Of a stretch of DNA of 64,000 nucleotides, positions 12,707-23,400 are shown one piece after another. The notes under the pieces are model-generated. The model was not told where the DNA came from. It saw only the letters and a list, made by a program, of their open reading frames with translations, and did not search any database. Within the stretch, counting starts at the first letter, position 1. The number at the start of each line of letters is the position of its first letter. Made by a program: the position numbers and the translations under genes. This stretch comes from Henricia sp. BOLD:AAB3569 (Eukaryota > Echinodermata > Asteroidea > Spinulosida > Echinasteridae): assembly GCA_037783545.1 (NCBI GenBank), contig JBBELK010001415.1, positions 62,001 to 126,000 of the forward strand, in the 5' to 3' direction.

Positions 12707-15074
12707 ATGTTCCGACGAACTTCAAATTTTGCATGCTCCAAAGACTCTATATTGCGCACTTGTCCTAAAAAATTGACAGACTTTCGCCGGGAAATGGCAG
12801 AGAAATTTCAGAGTTTAGAAAAAAAAGGGGTTGGCGCTTCCTGGATGCTCCCGCAACCTGTGGCTGTCTGTACACACCTCTTTGGTGTACTCCTGACTCG
12901 TGCGCATGCTAAGTCTTTCGGACTGTCGTTGACACGGCCCAGTTTGGGACGGGATTTTGGTGAAAGTGTGGTCCAAACGTCGGCAAATTTGGAGGTCGAA
13001 AAATGTTCCGACGAACTTCAAATTTTGCATGCTCCAAAGACTCTATATTGCGCACTTGTCCTAAACAAATGACAGACTTTCGCCGGGAAATGGCAGAGAA
13101 ATTTCAGAGTTTAGAAAAAAAAGGGATTGGCGCTTCCTGGATGCTCCCGCAACCTGTGGCTGTCTGTACACACCTCATTGGTGTACTCCTGACTCGTGCG
13201 CATGCTCAGTCCTTCGGACTGTCGTTGACACGGCCCAGTTTGGGACGGGATTTTGGTCAAAGTGTGGTCCAAACGTCGGCAAATTTGGAGGTCGAAAAAT
13301 GTTCCGACGAACTTCAAAATGTGCATGCTCCAAAGACTCTATATTGCGCACTTGTCCTAAAAAATTGACAGACTTTCGCCGGGAAATGGCAGAGAAAGTT
13401 CAGAGTTTAGAAAAAAAAGGGGTTGGCGCTTCCTGGATGCTCCCGCAACCTGTGGCTGTCTGTACACACCTCTTTGGTGTACTCCTGACTCGTGCGCATG
13501 CTCAGTCCTTCGGACTGTCGTTGACACGGCCCAGTTTGGGACGGGATTTTGGTCAAAGTGTGGTCCAAACGTCGGCAAATTTGGAGGTCGAAAAATGTTC
13601 CGACGAACTTCAAATTTTGCATGCTCCAAAGACTCTATATTGCGCACTTGTCCTAAAAAATTGACAGACTTTCGCCGGGAAATGGCAGAGAAATTTCAGA
13701 GTTTAGAAAAAAAAGGGGTTGGCGCTTCCTGGATGCTCCCGCAACCTGTGGCTGTCTGTACACACCTCTTTGGTGTACTCCTGACTCGTGCGCATGCTCA
13801 GTCCTTTGGACTGTCGTTGACACGGCCCAGTTTGGGACGGGATTTTGGTCAAAGTGTGGTCCAAACGTCGGCAAATTTGGAGGTCGAAAAATTTTCCGAC
13901 GAACTTCAAATTGTGCATGCTCCAAAGACTCTATATTGCGCACTTGTCCTAAAAAATTGACAGACTTTCGCCTGGAAATGGCAGATAAATTTCAGAGTTT
14001 AGAAAAAAAAGGGGTTGGCGCTTCCTGGATGCTCCCGCAACCTGTGGCTGTCTGTACACACCTCTTTGGTGTACTCCTGACTCGTGCGCATGCTAAGTCT
14101 TTCGGACTGTCGTTGACACGGCCCAGTTTGGGACGGGATTTTGGTGAAAGTGTGGTCCAAACGTCGGCAAATTTGGAGGTCGAAAAATGTTCCGACGAAC
14201 TTCAAATTTTGCATGCTCCAAAGACTCTATATTGCGCACTTGTCCTAAACAAATGACAGACTTTCGCCGGGAAATGGCAGAGAAATTTCAGAGTTTAGAA
14301 AAAAAAGGGATTGGCGCTTCCTGGATGCTCCCGCAACCTGTGGCTGTCTGTACACACCTCATTGGTGTACTCCTGACTCGTGCGCATGCTCAGTCCTTCG
14401 GACTGTCGTTGACACGGCCCAGTTTGGGACGGGATTTTGGTCAAAGTGTGGTCCAAACGTCGGCAAATTTGGAGGTCGAAAAATGTTCCAACGAACTTCA
14501 AATTGTGCATGCTCCAAAGACTCTATATTGCGCACTTGTCCTAAAAAATTGACAGACTTTCGCCGGGAAATGGCAGAGAAAGTTCAGAGTTTAGAAAAAA
14601 AAGGGGTTGGCGCTTCCTGGATGCTCCCGCAACCTGTGGCTGTCTGTACACACCTCTTTGGTGTACTCCTGACTCGTGCGCATGCTCAGTCCTTCGGACT
14701 GTCGTTGACACGGCCCAGTTTGGGACGGGATTTTGGTCAAAGTGTGGTCCAAACGTCGGCAAATTTGGAGGTCGAAAAATGTTCCGACGAACTTCAAATT
14801 TTGCATGCTCCAAAGACTCTATATTGCGCACTTGTCCTAAAAAATTGACAGACTTTCGCCGGGAAATGGCAGAGAAATTTCAGAGTTTAGAAAAAAAAGG
14901 GGTTGGCGCTTCCTGGATGCTCCCGCAACCTGTGGCTGTCTGTACACACCTCTTTGGTGTACTCCTGACTCGTGCGCATGCTCAGTCCTTCGGACTGTCG
15001 TTGACACGGCCCAGTTTGGGACGGGATTTTGGTCAAAGTGTGGTCCAAACGTCGGCAAATTTGGAGGTCGAAAA
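12707..15074 (+). repeat. Four-monomer higher-order repeat (2 x 1184 bp)
   Basis: Two copies of a four-monomer block, about 12707-13890 and 13891-15074. Shared markers lie 1184 bp apart: GCTAAGTCTTTCGG (12908 and 14092), AACAAATGAC (13066 and 14250), AAGGGATTGG (13122 and 14306) and GAGAAAGTTC (13393 and 14577). The order of markers is conserved. The exact block edges are uncertain by up to one monomer because the flanking monomers are near consensus. Confidence 0.8.
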
Positions 15075-15343
15075 ATGTTCCGACGAACTTCAAATTTTGC
15101 ATGCTCCAAAGACTCTATATTGCGCACTTGTTCTAAAAAATTGACAGACTTTCGCCGGGAAATGGCAGAGAAATTTCAGAGTTTAGAAAAAAAAGGGGTT
15201 GGCGCTTCCTCGATGCTCCCGCAACCTGTGGCTGTCTGTACACACCTCTTTGGTGTACTCCTGACTCGTGCGCATGCTCAGTCCTTCGGACTGTCGTTGA
15301 CACGGCCCAGTTTGGGACGGGATTTTGGTCAAAGTGTGGTCCA

Positions 15344-15356
15344 AACGTCGGCAAAT
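15344..15356 (+). repeat. SINE copy 1, left target-site duplication
   Basis: The 13-bp satellite segment AACGTCGGCAAAT immediately before the SINE is repeated immediately after its tail at 15645-15657. The first three bases (AAC) also match the repeat unit of the tail, so the right boundary is ambiguous by 3 bp and the duplication may be 10-13 bp. Such duplication is the hallmark of target-primed reverse transcription. Confidence 0.85.
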
Positions 15357-15647
15357 GGGGCGGTCGGGTTGGCGTACGGGTTCTTTCCTCGCCTTTCACC
15401 TCTGGGGTCCCGGGTTCGAATCCGGGACGTGTATGTGGATTGGGTTTGCAGTCCCTACTTGACCGCGTGGGTTTTCCCCTGGGGCATTTCTCTGGGGGTT
15501 TTCCTCCCACTTCTAAAACTGCAACTCCTTCTTCGTCATCTCAAGTTGATAATATAGTATAGTTAAAGCTAAAACCGTATAGTTGATGGCATAAAGGGCC
15601 TTAGTTGCCGAAGATGCCATAAAATATACAACAACAACAACAACAAC
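15357..15647 (+). mobile_element. tRNA-derived SINE, copy 1 (291 bp)
   Basis: A non-satellite unit that interrupts a monomer. It has a tRNA-like head with an A box TGGCGTACGGG (15370-15380) and a perfect B box GGTTCGAATCC (15413-15423). The B box sits in a perfect 7-bp stem, GTCCCGG/CCGGGAC. A central block from GTGGG (15467) to CCCAC (15510) resembles the conserved core domains of several metazoan SINEs (tentative, from memory of such families). The 3' part holds near-identical GATGGCATAAA and GATGCCATAAA motifs, then an (AAC)6 tail. Internal TTTT runs in the central block could weaken Pol III read-through. It encodes no protein and would depend on a partner LINE. Identical to copy 3. Confidence 0.9.
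15370..15423 (+). promoter_or_regulatory. Internal Pol III promoter (A and B boxes), SINE 1
   Basis: The A box at 15370-15380 matches the tRNA consensus TRGYNNANNNG at every defined base. The B box at 15413-15423 matches GGTTCGANTCC exactly. The 32-bp gap between them is normal for a type 2 (tRNA) promoter. Activity is not shown by sequence alone. Confidence 0.8.
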
Positions 15648-15657
15648 GTCGGCAAAT
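15645..15657 (+). repeat. SINE copy 1, right target-site duplication
   Basis: AACGTCGGCAAAT repeats the 13 bp that precede the element; satellite sequence resumes from here without loss of phase. Confidence 0.85.
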
Positions 15658-15883
15658 TTGGAGGTCGAAAAATGTTCCGACGAACTTCAAATTTTGCATG
15701 CTCCAAAGACTCTATATTGCGCACTTGTCCTAAACAAATGACAGACTTTCGCCGGGAAATGGCAGAGAAATTTCAGAGTTTAGAAAAAAAAGGGGGTTGG
15801 CGCTTCCTGGATGCTCCCGCAACCTGTGGCTGTCTGTACACACCTCTTTGGTGTACTCCTGACTCGTGCGCATGCTCAGTCCT
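15648..15883 (+). repeat. Satellite between SINE 1 and SINE 2
   Basis: 236 bp of satellite that continue the monomer interrupted by copy 1 and stop inside the CAGTCCTTCGGACTG hairpin, where copy 2 is inserted. It carries the zone 1 variant AACAAATGAC and the sequence GGGGG after the A run. Confidence 0.95.
15871..15883 (+). repeat. SINE copy 2, left target-site duplication
   Basis: CATGCTCAGTCCT precedes copy 2 and is repeated after its tail at 16174-16186. This is a different satellite position from that used by copies 1, 3 and 4, so copy 2 is a separate integration. Confidence 0.88.
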
Positions 15884-16173
15884 AGGGCGGTCGGGTTGGC
15901 GTACGGGTTCTTTCCTCGCCTTTCACCTCTGGGGTCCCGGGTTCGAATCCGGGGCGTGTATGTGGATTGGGTTTGCAGTCCCTACTTGACCGCGTGGGTT
16001 TTCCTCTGGGGCATTTCTCTGGGGGTTTTCCTCCCACTTCTAAAACTGCAACTCCTTCTTTGTCATCTCAAGTTGATAATATAGTATAGTTAAAGCTAAA
16101 ACCGTATAGTTGATGGCATAAAGGGCCTTAGTTGCCGAAGATGCCATAAAATATACAACAACAACAACAACAA
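15884..16173 (+). mobile_element. tRNA-derived SINE, copy 2 (290 bp)
   Basis: Same family and orientation as copy 1, but it begins AGGGCGG rather than GGGGCGG and has three further substitutions: GGGGCG for GGGACG after the B box, TTCCTCTGGGG for TTCCCCTGGGG in the central block, and CTTTGTCATC for CTTCGTCATC. The first of these breaks one pair of the T-arm-like stem. A box 15897-15907, B box 15940-15950, and an (AAC)6 tail. The different target and sequence make it an independent insertion of another source copy. Confidence 0.9.
15897..15950 (+). promoter_or_regulatory. Internal Pol III promoter (A and B boxes), SINE 2
   Basis: A box TGGCGTACGGG at 15897-15907 and B box GGTTCGAATCC at 15940-15950, both intact and spaced as in copy 1. 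Confidence 0.8.
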
Positions 16174-16186
16174 CATGCTCAGTCCT
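16174..16186 (+). repeat. SINE copy 2, right target-site duplication
   Basis: CATGCTCAGTCCT repeats the bases before copy 2 and leads straight into TCGGACTG of the satellite. Confidence 0.88.
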
Positions 16187-16541
16187 TCGGACTGTCGTTG
16201 ACACGGCCCAGTTTGGGACGGGATTTTGGTCAAAGTGTGGTCCAAACATCGGCAAATTTGGAGGTCGAAAAATGTTCCGACGAACTTCAAATTTTGCATG
16301 CTCCAAAGACTCTATATTGCGCACTTGTCCTAAAAAATTGACAGACTTTCGCCGGGAAATGGCAGAGAAATTTCAGAGTTTAGAAAAAAAAAGGGGTTGG
16401 CGCTTCCTGGATGCTCCCGCAACCTGTGGCTGTCTGTACACACCTCTTTGGTGTACTCCTGACTCGTGCGCATGCTCAGTCCTTCGGACTGTCGTTGACA
16501 CGGCCCAGTTTGGGACGGGATTTTGGTCAAAGTGTGGTCCA

Positions 16542-16554
16542 AACGTCGGCAAAT
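16542..16554 (+). repeat. SINE copy 3, left target-site duplication
   Basis: AACGTCGGCAAAT, identical to that of copy 1 and matched at 16843-16855 after the tail. Confidence 0.85.
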
Positions 16555-16845
16555 GGGGCGGTCGGGTTGGCGTACGGGTTCTTTCCTCGCCTTTCACCTC
16601 TGGGGTCCCGGGTTCGAATCCGGGACGTGTATGTGGATTGGGTTTGCAGTCCCTACTTGACCGCGTGGGTTTTCCCCTGGGGCATTTCTCTGGGGGTTTT
16701 CCTCCCACTTCTAAAACTGCAACTCCTTCTTCGTCATCTCAAGTTGATAATATAGTATAGTTAAAGCTAAAACCGTATAGTTGATGGCATAAAGGGCCTT
16801 AGTTGCCGAAGATGCCATAAAATATACAACAACAACAACAACAAC
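16555..16845 (+). mobile_element. tRNA-derived SINE, copy 3 (291 bp)
   Basis: Read by eye, this copy is identical to copy 1 over its full length and is inserted at the identical monomer position with the same target duplication (right copy 16843-16855). A box 16568-16578, B box 16611-16621. Identity plus the identical site implies that copies 1 and 3 descend from one insertion carried along by satellite recombination, although the flanking monomers differ in variants (CCTGGATG and a 9-A run before copy 3; CCTCGATG and an 8-A run before copy 1). Confidence 0.9.
16568..16621 (+). promoter_or_regulatory. Internal Pol III promoter (A and B boxes), SINE 3
   Basis: A box at 16568-16578 and B box at 16611-16621, same sequences as in copy 1. 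Confidence 0.8.
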
Positions 16846-18630
16846 GTCGGCAAATTTGGAGGTCGAAAAATGTTCCGACGAACTTCAAATTTTGCATGCT
16901 CCAAAGACTCTATATTGCGCACTTGTCCTAAAAAATTGACAGACTTTCGCCGGGAAATGGCAGAGAAATTTCAGAGTTTAGAAAAAAAAGGGGTTGGCGC
17001 TTCCTGGATGCTCCCGCAACCTGTGGCTGTCTGTACACACCTCTTTGGTGTACTCCTGACTCGTGCGCATGCTAAGTCCTTCGGACTGTCGTTGACACGG
17101 CCCAGTTTGGGACGGGATTTTGGTGAAAGTGTGGTCCAAACGTCGGCAAATTTGGAGGTCGAAAAATGTTCCGACGAACTTCAAATTTTGCATGCTCCAA
17201 AGACTCTATATTGCGCACTTGTCCTAAAAAATTGACAGACTTTCGCCGGGAAATGGCAGAGAAATTTCAGAGTTTAGAAAAAAAAGGGGTTGGCGCTTCC
17301 TGGATGCTCCCGCAACCTGTGGCTGTCTGTACACACCTCTTTGGTGTACTCCTGACTCGTGCGCATGCTAAGTCCTTCGGACTGTCGTTGACACGGCCCA
17401 GTTTGGGACGGGATTTTGGTGAAAGTGTGGTCCAAACGTCGGCAAATTTGGAGATCGAAAAATGTTCCGACGAACTTCAAATTTTGCATGCTCCAAAGAC
17501 TCTATATTGCGCACTTGTCCTAAACAAATGACAGACTTTCGCCGGGAAATGGCAGAGAAATTTCAGAGTTTAGAAAAAAAAGGGGTTGGCGCTTCCTGGA
17601 TGCTCCGGCAACCTGTGGCTGTCTGTACACACCTCATTGGTGTACTCCTGACTCGTGCGCATGCTCAGTCCTTCGGACTGTCGTTGACACGGCCCAGTTT
17701 GGGACGGGATTTTGGTCAAAGTGTGGTCCAAACGTCGGCAAATTTGGAGGTCGAAAAATGTTCCGACGAACTTCAAATTGTGCATGCTCCAAAGACTCTA
17801 TATTGCGCACTTGTCCTAAAAAATTGACAGACTTTCGCCGGGAAATGGCAGAGAAAGTTCAGAGTTTAGAAAAAAAAGGGGTTGGCGCTTCCTGGATGCT
17901 CCCGCAACCTGTGGTTGTCTGTACACACCTCTTTGGTGTACTCCTGACTCGTGCGCATGCTCAGTCCTTCGGACTGTCGTTGACACGGCCCAGTTTGGGA
18001 CGGGATTTTGGTCAAAGTGTGGTCCAAACGTCGGCAAATTTGGAGGTCGAAAAATGTTCCGACGAACTTCAAATTTTGCATGCTCCAAAGACTCTATATT
18101 GCGCACTTGTCCTAAAAAATTGACAGACTTTCGCCGGGAAATGGCAGAGAAAGTTCAGAGTTTAGAAAAAAAGGGGTTGGCGCTTCCTGGATGCTCCCGC
18201 AACCTGTGGCTGTCTGTACACACCTCTTTGGTGTACTCCTGACTCGTGCGCATGCTCAGTCCTTCGGACTGTCGTTGACACGGCCCAGTTTGGGACGGGA
18301 TTTTGGTCAAAGTGTGGTCCAAACGTCGGCAAATTTGGAGGTCGAAAAATGTTCCGACGAACTTCAAATTTTGCATGCTCCAAAGACTCTATATTGCGCA
18401 CTTGTCCTAAAAAATTGACAGACTTTCGCCGGGAAATGGCAGAGAAATTTCAGAGTTTAGAAAAAAAAGGGGTTGGCGCTTCCTGGATGCTCCCGCAACC
18501 TGTGGCTGTCTGTACACACCTCTTTGGTGTACTCCTGACTCGTGCGCATGCTCAGTCCTTCGGACTGTCGTTGACACGGCCCAGTTTGGGACGGGATTTT
18601 GGTCAAAGTGTGGTCCAAACGTCGGCAAAT
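16846..18630 (+). repeat. Satellite between SINE 3 and SINE 4
   Basis: About six monomers, all same strand, with zone 1 variants GCTAAGTCC, GGTGAAAG, AACAAATGAC and GAGAAAGTTC. The distance from insertion site 3 to insertion site 4 is a whole number of monomers. Confidence 0.97.
18618..18630 (+). repeat. SINE copy 4, left target-site duplication
   Basis: AACGTCGGCAAAT, matched by 18919-18931 after the tail; same site as copies 1 and 3. Confidence 0.85.
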
Positions 18631-18921
18631 GGGGCGGTCGGGTTGGCGTACGGGTTCTTTCCTCGCCTTTCACCTCTGGGGTCCCGGGTTCGAATCCGGG
18701 ACGTGTATGTGGATTGGGTTTGCAGTCCCTACTTGACCGCGTGGGTTTTCCCCTGGGGAATTTCTCTGGGGGTTTTCCTCCCACTTCTAAAACTGCAACT
18801 CCTTCTTCGTCATCTCAAGTTGATAATATAGTATAGTTAAAGCTAAAACCGTATAGTTGATGGCATAAAGGGCCTTAGTTGCCGAAGATGCCATAAAATA
18901 TACAACAACAACAACAACAAC
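18631..18921 (+). mobile_element. tRNA-derived SINE, copy 4 (291 bp)
   Basis: Differs from copies 1 and 3 by one substitution that I can see (GGGGAATTTC for GGGGCATTTC in the central block). It has the same insertion position and target duplication (right copy 18919-18931). A box 18644-18654, B box 18687-18697. The near identity supports a common origin with copies 1 and 3. The downstream flank carries CCTGGTTGCTCCCG, a variant not found next to the other copies, so the element has been moved onto different neighbours or the flanks have been converted. Confidence 0.9.
18644..18697 (+). promoter_or_regulatory. Internal Pol III promoter (A and B boxes), SINE 4
   Basis: A box at 18644-18654 and B box at 18687-18697, both intact. 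Confidence 0.8.
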
Positions 18922-20475
18922 GTCGGCAAATTTGGAGGTCGAAAAATGTTCCGACGAACTTCAAATTTTGCATGCTCCAAAGACTCTATATTGCGCACTT
19001 GTCCTAAAAAATTGACAGACTTTCGCCGGGAAATGGCAGAGAAATTTCAGAGTTTAGAAAAAAAAGGGGTTGGCGCTTCCTGGTTGCTCCCGCAACCTGT
19101 GGCTGTCTGTACACACCTCTTTGGTGTACTCCTGACTCGTGCGCATGCTCAGTCCTTCGGACTGTCGTTGACACGGCCCAGTTTGGGACGGGATTTTGGT
19201 CAAAGTGTGGTCCAAACGTCGGCAAATTTGGAGGTCGATAAATGTTCCGACGAACTTCAAATTGTGCATGCTCCAAAGACTCTATATTGCGCACTTGTCC
19301 TAAAAAAATGACAGACTTTCGCCGGGAAATGGCAGAGAAATTTCAGAGTTTAGAAAAAAAAGGGGTTGGCGCTTCCTGGATGCTCCCGCAACCTGTGGCT
19401 GTCTGTACACACCTCTTTGGTGTACTCCTGACTCGTGCGCATGCTCAGTCCTTCGGACTGTCGTTGACACGGCCAGTTTGGGACGGGATTTTGGTCAAAG
19501 TGTGGTCCAAACGTCGGAAAATTTGGAGGTCGAAAAATGTTCCGACGAACTTCAAATTTTGCATGCTCCAAAGACTCTATATTGCGCACTTGTCCTAAAA
19601 AATTGACAGACTTTCGCCGAGAAATGGCAGAGAAATTTCAGAGTTTAGAAGAAAACAAGGGGTTGGCGCTTCCTGGTTGCTCCCGCAACCTGTGGCTGTC
19701 TGTACACACCTCTTTGGTGTACTCCTGACTCGTGCGCATGCTCAGTCCTTCGGACTGTCGTTGACACGGCCCAGTTTGGGACGGGATTTTGGTCAAAGTG
19801 TGGTCCAAACGTCGGCAAATTTGGAGGTCGAAAAATGTTCCGACGAACTTCAAATTGTGCATGCTCCAAAGACTCTATATTGCGCACTTGTCCTAAAAAA
19901 TTGACAGACTTTCGCCGGGAAATGGCAGAGAAATTTCAGAGTTTAGAAAAAAAAGGGGTTGGCGCTTCCTGGATGCTCCCGCAACCTGTGGCTGTCTGTA
20001 CACACCTCTTTGGTGTACTCCTGACTCGTGCGCATGCTCAGTCCTTCGGACTGTCGTTGACACGGCCCAGTTTGGGACGGGATTTTGGTCAAAGTGTGGT
20101 CCAAACGTCGGAAAATTTGGAGGTCGAAAAATGTTCCGACGAACTTCAAATTTGGCATGCTCCAAAGACTCTATATTGCGCACTTGTCCTAAAAAATTGA
20201 CAGACTTTCGCCGGGAAATGGCAGAGAAATTTCAGAGTTTAGAAAAAAAAAGGGGTTGGCGCTTCCTGGATGCTCCCGCAACCTGTGGCTGTCTGTACAC
20301 ACCTCTTTGGTGTACTCCTGACTCGTGCGCATGCTCAGTCCTTCGGACTGTCGTTGACACGGCCCAGTTTGGGACGGGATTTTGGTCAAAGTGTGGTCCA
20401 AACGTCGGCAAATTTGGAGGTCGAAAAATGTTCCGATGAACTTCAAATTTTGCATGCTCCAAAGACTCTATATTG

Positions 20476-23400
20476 CGCACTTGTCCTAAAAAATTGACAG
20501 ACTTTCGCCTGGAAATGGCAGAGAAATTTCAGAGTTTAGAAAAAAAAGGGGTTGGCGCTTCCTGGATGCTCCCGCAACCTGTGGCTGTCTGTACACACCT
20601 CTTTGTTGTACTCCTGACTCGTGCGCATGCTCAGTCCTTCGGACTGTCGTTGACACGGCCCAGTTTGGGACGGGATTTTGGTCAAAGTGTGGTCCAAACG
20701 TCGGCAAATTCGGAGGTCGAAAAATGTTCCGACGAACTTCAAATTTTGCATGCTCCAAAGACTCTATATTGCGCACTTGTCCTAAAAAATTGACAGACTT
20801 TCGCCGGGAAATGGCAGAGAAATTTCAGAGTTTAGAAAAAAAAGGGGTTGGCGCTTCCTGGATGCTCCCGCAACCTGTGGCTGTCTGTACACACCTCTTT
20901 GGTGTACTCCTGACTCGTGCGCATGCTCAGTCCTTCGGACTGTCGTTGACACGGCCCAGTTTGGGACGGGATTTTGGTCAAAGTGTGGTCCAAACGTCGG
21001 AAAATTTGGAGGTCGAAAAATGTTCCGACGAACTTCAAATTTTGCATGCTCCAAAGACTCTATATTGCGCACTTGTCCTAAAAAATTGACAGACTTTCGC
21101 CGGGAAATGGCAGAGAAATTTCAGAGTTTAGAAAAAAAAGGGGTTGGCGCTTCCTGGTTGCTCCCGCAACCTGTGGCTGTCTGTACACACCTCTTTGGTG
21201 TACTCCTGACTCGTGCGCATGCTCAGTCCTTCGGACTGTCGTTGACACGGCCCAGTTTGGGACGGGATTTTGGTCAAAGTGTGGTCCAAACGTCGGCAAA
21301 TTTGGAGGTCGAAAAATGTTCCGACGAACTTTAAATTTTGCATGCTCCAAAGACTCTATATTGCGCACTTGTCCTAAAAAATTGACAGACTTTCGCCGGG
21401 AAATGGCAGAGAAATTTCAGAGTTTAGAAAAAAAAGGGGTTGGCGCTTCCTGGATGCTCCCGCAACCTGTGGCTGTCTGTACACACCTCTTTGGTGTACT
21501 CCTGACTCGTGCGCATGCTCAGTCCTTCGGACTGTCGTTGACACGGCCCAGTTTGGGACGGGATTTTGGTCAAAGTGTGGTCCAAACGTTGGCAAATTTG
21601 GAGGTCGAAAAATGTTCCGACGAACTTCAAATTTTGCATGCTCCAAAGACTCTATATTGCGCACTTGTCCTAAAAAATTGACAGACTTTCGCCGGGAAAT
21701 GGCAGAGAAATTTCAGAGTTTAGAAAAAAAGGGGTTGGTGCTTCCTGGTTGCTCCCGCAACCTGTGGCTGTCTGTACAAACCTCTTTGGTGTACTCCTGA
21801 CTCGTGCGCATGCTCAGTCCTTCGGACTGTCGTTAACACGGCCCAGTTTGGGATGGGATTTTGGTCAAAGTGTGGTCCAAACGTCGGCAAATTTGGAGGT
21901 CGAAAAATGTTCCGACGAACTTCAAATTTTGCATGCTCCAAAGACTCTATATTGCGCACTTGTCCTAAAAAATTGACAGACTTTCGCCGGGAAATGGCAG
22001 ATACATTTCAGAGTTTAGAAAAAAAAGGGGTTGGCGCTTCCTGGATGCTCCCGCAACCTGTGGCTGTCTGTACACACCTCTTTGGTGTACTCCTGACTCG
22101 TGCGCATGCTCAGTCCTTCGGACTGTCGTTGACACGGCCCAGTTTGGGACGGGATTTTGGTCAAAGTGTATTCCAAACGTCGGCAAATTTGGAGGTCGAA
22201 AAATGTTCCGACGAACTTCAAATTTTGCATGCTCCAAAGACTCTATATTGCGCACTTGTCCTAAAAAATTGACAGACTTTCGCCGGGAAATGGCAGAGAA
22301 ATTTCAGAGTTTAGAAAAAAAGGGGTTGGCGCTTCCTGGATGCTCCCGCAACCTGTGGCTGTCTGTACACACCTCTTTGGTGTACTCCTGACTCGTGCGC
22401 ATGCTCAGTCCTTCGGACTGTCGTTGACACGGCCCAGTTTGGGACGGGATTTTGGTGAAAGTGTGGTCCAAACGTCGGCAAATTTGGAGGTCGAAAAATG
22501 TTCCGTCGAACTTCAAATTTTGCATGCTCTATATTGCGCACTTGTCCTAAAAAATTGACAGACTTTCGCCGGGAAATGGCAGAGAAATTTCAGAGTTTAG
22601 AAAAAAAGGGGGTTGGCGCTTCCTGGATGCTCCCGCAACCTGTGGCTGTCTGTACACACCTCTTTGTTGTACTCCTGACTCGTGCGCATGCTCAGTCCTT
22701 CGGACTGTCGTTGACACGGCCCAGTTTGGGACGGGATTTTGGTCAAAGTGTGGTCCAAACGTCGGCAAATTCGGAGGTCGAAAAATGTTCCGACGAACTT
22801 CAAATTTTGCATGCTCCAAAGACTCTATATTGCGCACTTGTCCTAAAAAATTGACAGACTTTCGCCGGGAAATGGCAGAGAAATTTCAGAGTTTAGAAAA
22901 AAAAGGGGTTGGCGCTTCCTGGATGCTCCCGCAACCTGTGGCTGTCTGTACACACCTCTTTGGTGTACTCCTGACTCGTGCGCATGCTCAGTCCTTCGGA
23001 CTGTCGTTGACACGGCCCAGTTTGGGACGGGATTTTGGTCAAAGTGTGGTCCAAACGTCGGAAAATTTGGAGGTCGAAAAATGTTCCGACGAACTTCAAA
23101 TTTTGCATGCTCCAAAGACTCTATATTGCGCACTTGTCCTAAAAAATTGACAGACTTTCGCCGGGAAATGGCAGAGAAATTTCAGAGTTTAGAAAAAAAA
23201 GGGGTTGGCGCTTCCTGGTTGCTCCCGCAACCTGTGGCTGTCTGTACACACCTCTTTGGTGTACTCCTGACTCGTGCGCATGCTCAGTCCTTCGGACTGT
23301 CGTTGACACGGCCCAGTTTGGGACGGGATTTTGGTCAAAGTGTGGTCCAAACGTCGGCAAATTTGGAGGTCGAAAAATGTTCCGACGAACTTTAAATTTT

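Larger units (their letters stand above)
1..15356 (+). repeat. 296-bp satellite array, segment 1 (zone 1 variants)
   Basis: About 52 head-to-tail copies of the monomer, all in the same orientation; the first copy is cut by the window edge. Neighbouring copies differ at only a few positions. Zone-specific variants include GTGCATGC in place of TTGCATGC (first near 894), CCTCGATG for CCTGGATG, GCTAAGTCC for GCTCAGTCC, GGTGAAAG for GGTCAAAG, CCTCATTGG for CCTCTTTGG and AACAAATGAC for AAAAATTGAC. These recur in fixed combinations, which shows block duplication. The segment ends exactly where the first SINE is inserted. There is no gene here; the many short open frames repeat with the monomer. The repeat call is certain; any function is unknown. 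Confidence 0.98.
16174..16554 (+). repeat. Satellite between SINE 2 and SINE 3
   Basis: 381 bp of satellite: the remainder of the monomer hit by copy 2 plus most of the next, which has a 9-A run. It ends at the same monomer position as the left flank of copy 1. Confidence 0.95.

Noticed and set aside
15357..15450. True tRNA gene in the SINE head
   Set aside because: The A and B boxes are intact, but I could not fold a full cloverleaf with a plausible anticodon arm and acceptor stem, and the unit is part of a dispersed element with target duplications and a tail.
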